Assembly: GCA_022711665.1 (NCBI GenBank)
Contig: JAKLEN010000003.1
Span: 62,001 to 126,000, forward strand
Length of the DNA stretch: 64,000 bases
Direction: 5' to 3'
Source: Acidobacteriota bacterium
GTDB lineage: Bacteria; Acidobacteriota; Aminicenantia; Aminicenantales; Saccharicenantaceae
This document shows positions 59,239 to 64,000 of the stretch, in pieces. The translations under genes were made by a program, and so were the position numbers. The notes below the pieces were generated by a model. That model ran no database searches and had not been told where the DNA came from. It saw nothing but the letters and a program-made list of their open reading frames with translations. The number at the start of each line of letters is the position of its first letter. Within the stretch, counting starts at the first letter, position 1.

Positions 59239-61440
59239 ATGACAGCGCAGAGGACGATCCTGGCCGGAGCCTGCCTCTTCGTTCTGGCCCTGGCCTTCGG
59301 CCCGGCGGCGGGGGCCGCTCCGGCCTCGGGCGGGGCAGAGTCTTTCTTCCGGCCGATGAGGACCGGCTCGCCGCCGGCGATCGACGGGCGTCTCGACGAA
59401 GCCGTCTGGCGGGAGGCCCCGGCGGTCAACTTGGACATGACCTTCAGCCCCGATTTCGGGCGACAGGCCAGCGAGCGGACGGTCGCCCGGATGGCCTACG
59501 ACGCCGAGAACCTCTATTTCGCCTTCAAATGCTATGACCGGGAGCCCGACAAGATCAAAGCCGCCGTGGCCGGCCGCGATACGATCACTTCCGACGACTT
59601 CATCTGCATCAACCTCGACAGCTTCAACGACCAGCAGTCGCTCTACGCCTTCTACGTCAATCCGCTGGGCATCCAGGCCGACAGCCGCTACGCCGGCGGG
59701 ACCGAGGACTTCAGCGTCGACTTCGTCTGGACGAGCGCCGGACGGATCGACCCCGACGGCTACAGCGTCGAGATGGCCGTGCCGTTCAAGAGCATCCGCT
59801 ATGCCGGGAAGCGGAAGGTCGAGATGTCCATCTTCTTCGAGCGCCGGGTCTCGCGGCGGGCCGAGCACTGCTCCTACCCGGCCCTCGACCCGGCCCAGGG
59901 CAACGCCTTCCTGACCCAGATGATGCCCCTCGAGCTCGAGGACATCAAGCGCTACACGCTCGTCGAGGTCCTGCCGGCCTACACCTACCGGGACGGCGCG
60001 GAGCGGGTCGCGGGCTCGCTCGCCGGCGCGGCCGGGGTCCACGACGGCCACCTGACCGGCAAGCTCGGCCTGACCTCCCAGCTCATCCTCGACGCGACCT
60101 ACAATCCCGACTTCAGCCAGATCGAGGCCGACGCCGGCCAGGTCGACGTCAACCTCCGCACCGATCTCTACTTTCCGGAGAAGCGGCCGTTCTTCCTCGA
60201 GGGCAGCGAGATGTTCCAGCTGGCCGGGACCTCGGGCCTCGACCCCCTCGAAGCGGTCGTCTACACCCGGACCATCATCGACCCGCGGCTCGGGTTCAAG
60301 CTCTCGGGCAAGATCGGCGCGAAGGACACGATCGCCTCAATACTGGCCCTGGACGAATCTCCGGCCAGCGACCCGCTCTGGGCGCCCGGCGACGACCGGT
60401 ATGCCGGCTTCGGCATCCTACGCTACAAAAGGGCCCTGGCCGGCGACGGCTACCTCGGCCTCTTCTCGGCCGGCCGGACCTATGGCGGCGGGTTCAACGA
60501 GGTCGGCGGCGCGGACGGCCAGGTCCGCCTGTCGAGGTCGAGCCAGTTGAGCTTCCACGGCTTCGGCTCGTGGACGCGGACCGGGTCCGGCGACCCCGCC
60601 GCCGGAGGGCTGGCCCTGGGCGCCGACTATTATTATGACACCCGCGACCTCGGCCTAAATATCACATTCTACGATATTAGCGGAGACTTCGAGACGGCCA
60701 CGGGCTACCTGACGCGCCCCGGCGTGGCCGGGCTCCACGCCTCCGTCCAGCCCCGCTTCTACCCCAAGAGCCGGTTCCTCCGCAAGATCGTGCCCTTCCT
60801 GAACGTGGCCGCCATCAAGGACCTGCCGAGCGGTCTTGTCGAAACCAACGACGTGCTTGGCGCCACGGCCCTGCTGCCCGGCAATACGACGGTCCTGCTG
60901 CAGGGCCGGTATTCGACCGAGGTTTTCCTCGGCCGGCGCTTCGACACGAGCGGCGGCGGCCTCCTGGTCACGAGCCAGGTGACCAAGGCCTTTTCGCTCC
61001 GCGCCCAGTACTCGCGGTCCAACCTCATCCGCTATGTCGCCGAGCCCTATGCCGGTTCCGGCAGCCGGGCCTCGGGCCAGGTGACCTTCAAGCCCTCGGA
61101 GAAGTTCGACCTCGCGGCCAACCTGACCTACGCCGATTTCACCCGGCGATCGACTGGGGCCAGGGAGTACGATTACGCGATCTGGCGGGGGCGTCTCGGA
61201 TATCAGCCCAACCGCTATCTCCAGTTCCGGGCCGTCGTCGAATACAACGCCTTCCGCCGGGAGCTGCTGACCGACTTCCTGGCCTCGTTCGTCTATGTCC
61301 CCGGCACCGTGCTTCAGCTCGGTTATGGAGCGCTCTACGACCGGACCGCCTGGATCGACGGCGAATACCGGGACGCCGACCGCTTCCTGGAGATGAAGAG
61401 AGGACTGTTCATCAAGGCTTCCTACCTCTGGCGGCTGTGA
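59239..61440 (+). CDS. Exported CBM9-like / DUF5916 outer-membrane protein
   Basis: The 733-residue product has a Sec signal peptide (LFVLALAFGPAAGAA). Residues about 45-230 are a carbohydrate-binding family 9-like domain (SPPAIDGRLDEAVWREAPAV, YDAENLYFAFKCYD, DSFNDQQSLYAFYVNPLGIQAD). The remainder is DUF5916 (FSQIEADAGQVDVNLRTDLYFPEKRPFFLEGSEMF) with beta-barrel strands to the end (ASYLWRL). Such proteins occur in the outer membrane of Bacteroidota and Acidobacteriota-like bacteria; ligands are unknown. It diverges from the sulfatase-TPR operon across 102 bases, so the two may be co-regulated. Confidence 0.88.
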   Translation: MTAQRTILAGACLFVLALAFGPAAGAAPASGGAESFFRPMRTGSPPAIDGRLDEAVWREAPAVNLDMTFSPDFGRQASERTVARMAYDAENLYFAFKCYDREPDKIKAAVAGRDTITSDDFICINLDSFNDQQSLYAFYVNPLGIQADSRYAGGTEDFSVDFVWTSAGRIDPDGYSVEMAVPFKSIRYAGKRKVEMSIFFERRVSRRAEHCSYPALDPAQGNAFLTQMMPLELEDIKRYTLVEVLPAYTYRDGAERVAGSLAGAAGVHDGHLTGKLGLTSQLILDATYNPDFSQIEADAGQVDVNLRTDLYFPEKRPFFLEGSEMFQLAGTSGLDPLEAVVYTRTIIDPRLGFKLSGKIGAKDTIASILALDESPASDPLWAPGDDRYAGFGILRYKRALAGDGYLGLFSAGRTYGGGFNEVGGADGQVRLSRSSQLSFHGFGSWTRTGSGDPAAGGLALGADYYYDTRDLGLNITFYDISGDFETATGYLTRPGVAGLHASVQPRFYPKSRFLRKIVPFLNVAAIKDLPSGLVETNDVLGATALLPGNTTVLLQGRYSTEVFLGRRFDTSGGGLLVTSQVTKAFSLRAQYSRSNLIRYVAEPYAGSGSRASGQVTFKPSEKFDLAANLTYADFTRRSTGAREYDYAIWRGRLGYQPNRYLQFRAVVEYNAFRRELLTDFLASFVYVPGTVLQLGYGALYDRTAWIDGEYRDADRFLEMKRGLFIKASYLWRL

Positions 61441-61479
61441 GCCGCGCCCTTCACCCCCGGCCCTTTCCCCCCCCTGGCC

Positions 61480-61508
61480 TTGAAAAACTCCAGGCGAACC
61501 CCCATAAT
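61480..61508 (+). promoter_or_regulatory. Promoter of the carboxypeptidase-regulatory/TPR gene
   Basis: TTGAAA (61480-61485), a 17-base spacer and CATAAT (61503-61508), with a leader of about 75 bases. Confidence 0.6.
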
Positions 61509-61590
61509 AGAAAGGCACGCTATTTCCGGCCGTCCCGGGACCGCGCCAAGCCGGGCGCGGACGACCGGCGGCCCGCCAGAGGAGGCATTG

Positions 61591-62556
61591 ATGGATAACA
61601 GGCTCTCAACCAAGCTCGCGGCCGGAGCCGCGATCCTATTCCTCGTCTCCGGACTCGCCCTGGCCCAGGCCGGGCGGGGCACGGGCCGGATGAACGGCAC
61701 GGTCCAGGACCCGGCGGGCAAACCCGTCGTCGGGGCCAAGGTGACGGCCGTCTACACCCAGTCCGGCGGCAGCACCTTCGAGACGAAGACCGACAAGAAG
61801 GGCGAGTTCACGTTCATGGGCATCGGGACCGGCAACTGGGACGTCACCGTCGAGGCCCAGGGCTACCTGCCCGTGACCCAGCGCGTTTACACCTCCCAGC
61901 TCAACAAGAACCCCAAGTACACCATCAAGCTGGAGAAGAAGTCCGAGGGAACGGGGATCGTCCAGGACGAGGCCGCCTTCCAGACCCTCGAGGAGGGCAA
62001 CACCTTCTTCAAGGAGGGTAAGTACGACACCGCCCTGCTGATGTACGAGGAATTCATGGGCAAGAACCCGGGCGCCTATCAGGTCCTCCTGAACATCGGC
62101 GACTGCTACCGCGAGAAGGGCGAGTTCGACAAGGCCATCGAGACCTACAACAAGCTGATCGAGCAGGCCGCCGCCGACGCCACCATGGGCAAGAACATGG
62201 GCGCCAAGGGGCTGGCGGCGATCGGCCTCTGCTACCTGAAGAAGGACGACATGGCCCAGGCCCAGGACTATTTCAAGAAATCCATCGAGATGGCCCCGCA
62301 GGACGAGACCCTGCCTTACAACGTCGCCGAGATCTATTTCTCCAACTCCCAGATCGACGACGCCATCAAGTATTTCGAGATGGCCATCCAGATCAAGGCC
62401 GACTGGCCCGATCCCTACCTGCGCGTGGCCTATGCCTACCTGAACAAGGGCGACATGGCCAAGGCCATCGAGAACCTGGAGAAGTTCATCCAGCTCGAGC
62501 CGGAGACGGCCCGGACGGAGCAGGCCAAGGGCATGCTCAACGCCATCAAGAAGTAA
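61591..62556 (+). CDS. Exported carboxypeptidase-regulatory-like plus TPR protein
   Basis: ATG at 61591 follows CAGAGGAGG. The 321-residue product has a Sec signal peptide (AAGAAILFLVSGLALAQA). Residues about 30-105 form a CarboxypepD_reg beta-sandwich (RMNGTVQDPAGKPVVGAKVTAVY, GEFTFMGIGTGNWDVTVEAQGY). The rest contains about five TPR units (ALLMYEEFMGKNPGAYQVLLNIGDCYREKGEFDKAIETYNKL). The combination suggests a periplasmic scaffold for protein or glycan partners. Codon use is strongly biased to AAG and GAG, compatible with high expression. It has its own promoter and a strong terminator. Confidence 0.85.
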   Translation: MDNRLSTKLAAGAAILFLVSGLALAQAGRGTGRMNGTVQDPAGKPVVGAKVTAVYTQSGGSTFETKTDKKGEFTFMGIGTGNWDVTVEAQGYLPVTQRVYTSQLNKNPKYTIKLEKKSEGTGIVQDEAAFQTLEEGNTFFKEGKYDTALLMYEEFMGKNPGAYQVLLNIGDCYREKGEFDKAIETYNKLIEQAAADATMGKNMGAKGLAAIGLCYLKKDDMAQAQDYFKKSIEMAPQDETLPYNVAEIYFSNSQIDDAIKYFEMAIQIKADWPDPYLRVAYAYLNKGDMAKAIENLEKFIQLEPETARTEQAKGMLNAIKK

Positions 62557-62568
62557 CGCTCTTCCGGA

Positions 62569-62607
62569 CCCCGGTTCCCGGCGGCCCGGGAGCCGGGGCT
62601 CTTTTTT
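62569..62607 (+). terminator. Strong rho-independent terminator
   Basis: A 13-base stem (62569-62581 with 62586-62598, one G-T pair) has a four-base loop and is followed by CTC and six T residues (62602-62607). Confidence 0.88.
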
Positions 62608-62703
62608 GTCCGCCCCCCCAACCGCCCCCTCGGACCCCCGTTCCTCAGGCCCCGCGCCCGAACGCAGCCCGGCCGGCTCATTGCGCTAACCGGGGACCGG
62701 CAG

Positions 62704-63119
62704 GGTGATCCTGGCCTCCGCTTCCCGGAGTCCGCTCCGCGCCGGTCCTGTCTCTCGATTCCAGGATTCCCTCTCGCGGCGGTGACGGGAGATATCGGGA
62801 AAAAGCGCTTTCCCAAGATATTTCTCAGGATCCCGGCCTCGAGTGCTCGGCCGTGATCCTGACCTCCGCTCCCAGGAGTCCGCTGCGCGCCGGTCACCGA
62901 AGCGACCATCGGAAGCATGGCGGAGCGACTCGGAACCATGCTTCCGGGGAATATCCGAAGAAAGCGCTCTACTGAGATATTTCTCTGAATCCCGGCCTCG
63001 AGCGCTCGGCCGTGATCCTGACCTCTGCTCCCAAGAGTCCGCTACGCGCCGGCGGGGGAGCCGGAGGACATCCCCGGGCTAAAGTCCGGGAGAGGGACTT
63101 CCCGGGATCTGGAGAAGAA
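62704..63119. repeat. Composite repeat: terminator-associated element (copy 5) carrying two multi-hairpin modules
   Basis: The outer parts match the terminator-associated element: GATTCCAGGATTCCCTCTCGCGGCGG near 62757 on the left, and GAGAGGGACTTCCCGGGATCTGGAGAAGAA ending at 63119 on the right. Inside are two copies of the multi-hairpin module (62791-62862 and 62910-63021), each with an AGCGCT-centred palindrome and a GGCCTCGAG-containing hairpin. A GTGATCCTG-CCTCCGCT-GAGTCCGCT-GCGCCGG segment recurs at 62705, 62853 and 63012. A perfect 11-base stem (62910-62920 with 62936-62946) carries a GGAGCGACTCGGA loop. Confidence 0.82.
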
Positions 63120-63120
63120 T

Positions 63121-63154
63121 AAAAAAAGCCCGCCCCCCGGCTGGGGGGCGGGCT
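63121..63154 (-). terminator. Strong terminator of the TonB receptor gene (minus strand)
   Basis: A perfect 12-base stem (63127-63138 with 63143-63154) with a four-base loop is followed, reading the minus strand, by seven T residues (complement of 63121-63127). A TTT on the other side makes it potentially bidirectional. The end of the composite repeat adjoins it directly. Confidence 0.88.
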
Positions 63155-63203
63155 TTGAGCTTCTGCGTGTACTGCTTCTGCTTCTACTTCTGCGGCGAAC
63201 TGC

Positions 63204-64000
63204 TTAGAACGTGAACCGGACGCCGACGCGGGCGGACCAGGTGCCGAGCTGGCTGCTGGCGGCATCGGTGGCGCCATAGCCCTTGCCGGCGAGCGACTGG
63301 GAGGACTCGAAGCCGATGTAGGAAACGTCCGGCCGATAGTACTGCATCCGGTCGACCCAGTAGTATGTCCGACCCAGGGAGTCCACTTCCGTGGTGCTCG
63401 GGTTGATGGCTTCGCCGTTGAGCAGGAGCTCGTCGGGGATGGCCATCGTGTTCCGGGTCGGCTGGTAACGGGCCTGCTGCCAGGTGTTGGTGTTGGTGAT
63501 GTTGCTGACCTGGACGTTGAAGGAAAGCGTGTACTTGCTGGCGACCTTGAGGGCCCACTCGGCGTACACGTCGGCCCACACGGCGAAGGGGAGGTTGCCG
63601 AGGTCACCGTACCCGTAGGGGTAGATGTAGGCGTTGTTGAAGGGCAGCCGCGTGGAGATCGGGTTCCCGCTGCGGCCGTAGGCGGCGAAGCCGAGGGTCA
63701 GGCCGATCGGGAAGGTGTAGGAGCCGTAAGCCTTGATGTAGTGAGTACGGTCCTGGGGCAGCCGGCCGTTGATGGCCGTGCCGTCCATCTCGTACATCAT
63801 GAACCACAGATCGTACGAGCGCTCGACGTTCGGGGAGTTGCGGCCGAACTCGTCGGTGGAGGACAGGCCGCCGTAGTTGCCCTTGGTCAGGCTGATGGTG
63901 TAGTTGATGGCGCCCTGCCAATTGTGGCTGAAGCGCTTCTCGAGGGACACATTCAGGCCGTAGTAGTTGCGGATGGCGGGCCGCTGGTCCCAGTAATCCA
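63204..64000 (-). CDS. TonB-dependent receptor, C-terminal barrel (start beyond the window)
   Basis: The frame stays open to the window edge (DYWDQRPAIRNYYGLN before VSLEKRFSHNW), so only the last 265 residues are seen. They form outer-membrane barrel strands: SLEKRFSHNWQGAINYTISLTKG, TFPIGLTLGFAAYGRSGNPIST, KYTLSFNVQVSNITNTN, and the terminal WSARVGVRFTF ending in Phe. This pattern fits Oar-like TonB-dependent receptors with an N-terminal carboxypeptidase-regulatory domain, though those domains lie outside. It would import a large substrate through the outer membrane. A strong terminator follows. Confidence 0.85.
   Translation of the reverse strand, partial: DYWDQRPAIRNYYGLNVSLEKRFSHNWQGAINYTISLTKGNYGGLSSTDEFGRNSPNVERSYDLWFMMYEMDGTAINGRLPQDRTHYIKAYGSYTFPIGLTLGFAAYGRSGNPISTRLPFNNAYIYPYGYGDLGNLPFAVWADVYAEWALKVASKYTLSFNVQVSNITNTNTWQQARYQPTRNTMAIPDELLLNGEAINPSTTEVDSLGRTYYWVDRMQYYRPDVSYIGFESSQSLAGKGYGATDAASSQLGTWSARVGVRFTF

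Larger units (their letters stand above)
62557..63203. other. Long intergenic region of terminators and structured repeats
   Basis: The 647-base gap between convergent genes contains a plus-strand terminator (62569-62607), an unassigned C-rich stretch (62608-62700), a composite repeat (62704-63119) and the minus-strand terminator of the TonB receptor gene (63121-63154). No credible coding frame is seen; open frames here follow the repeat structure. Confidence 0.75.

Overview
The window is a 64 kb, high-GC, gene-dense piece of a Gram-negative-type bacterial chromosome. TonB-dependent receptor, porin and PpiC-type chaperone genes, many lipoprotein signal peptides and sigma-54 promoters point to a diderm. 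A class III (oxygen-sensitive) ribonucleotide reductase is the only RNR present, which suggests an anaerobic lifestyle. The mix of secreted families (M64 and M19 peptidases, FecR/DUF6600 protein, CBM9-DUF5916 barrel, sulfatase-TPR protein, Oar-like TonB receptor) resembles Candidatus Aminicenantes and other Acidobacteriota-related lineages. That taxonomic call is inference from gene content, not from a marker gene. No rRNA, tRNA, CRISPR array, prophage or intact insertion sequence was recognised.

Layout. 1-8.8 kb: end of an M64 peptidase, two small conserved proteins, an RbsB/RbsA/RbsC-type sugar ABC operon, a sigma-54-driven FecR/DUF6600 protein and a lipoprotein. 8.9-13.5 kb: glucose-6-phosphate isomerase, an MFSD1-like transporter, a HAD phosphatase and YjbQ. 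13.6-17.3 kb: nrdD, glutaredoxin, nrdG and dut, a compact dNTP-supply operon. 17.4-23.3 kb: alginate-export-type porin, sodium:solute symporter, and a GlpA-like/GlpB-like/DUF1667 oxidoreductase operon. 23.5-32.3 kb: Maf-RlmD fusion, ROK kinase, CBS protein, ACT-malic enzyme, DUF2284, TrmJ-like methyltransferase, OsmC, SppA and a lipid kinase. 32.4-36.9 kb: GNAT plus MacB-like ABC exporter genes and an M19 dipeptidase. 37-42 kb: a peptide-type solute-binding protein, histidine kinase, NtrC-type regulator and stand-alone receiver, bracketed by two sigma-54 promoters. 42.6-55.6 kb: pyrB, M24 peptidase, Nudix, trpS, DUF4097, an alkyltransferase-like protein, acyl-CoA synthetase, TPR lipoprotein, tyrS, PpiC isomerase and a small beta-barrel. 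55.8-64 kb: exported methyltransferase, sulfatase-TPR, CBM9/DUF5916, carboxypeptidase-regulatory-TPR protein and the end of a TonB receptor.

The most unusual content is in two places. First, the solute-binding-protein/kinase/NtrC module has no transporter. Both of its promoters are sigma-54 type and share TGTAAA half-sites upstream, so it looks like a self-contained peptide-sensing circuit next to a dipeptidase. Second, the intergenic regions carry at least three families of structured repeats: an element with complementary ends and variable interior that sits directly after terminator T-tracts (five copies), a multi-hairpin module with compensatory changes in its stems (three copies), and a GGGGTCAAACC repeat in clusters of three at two loci.
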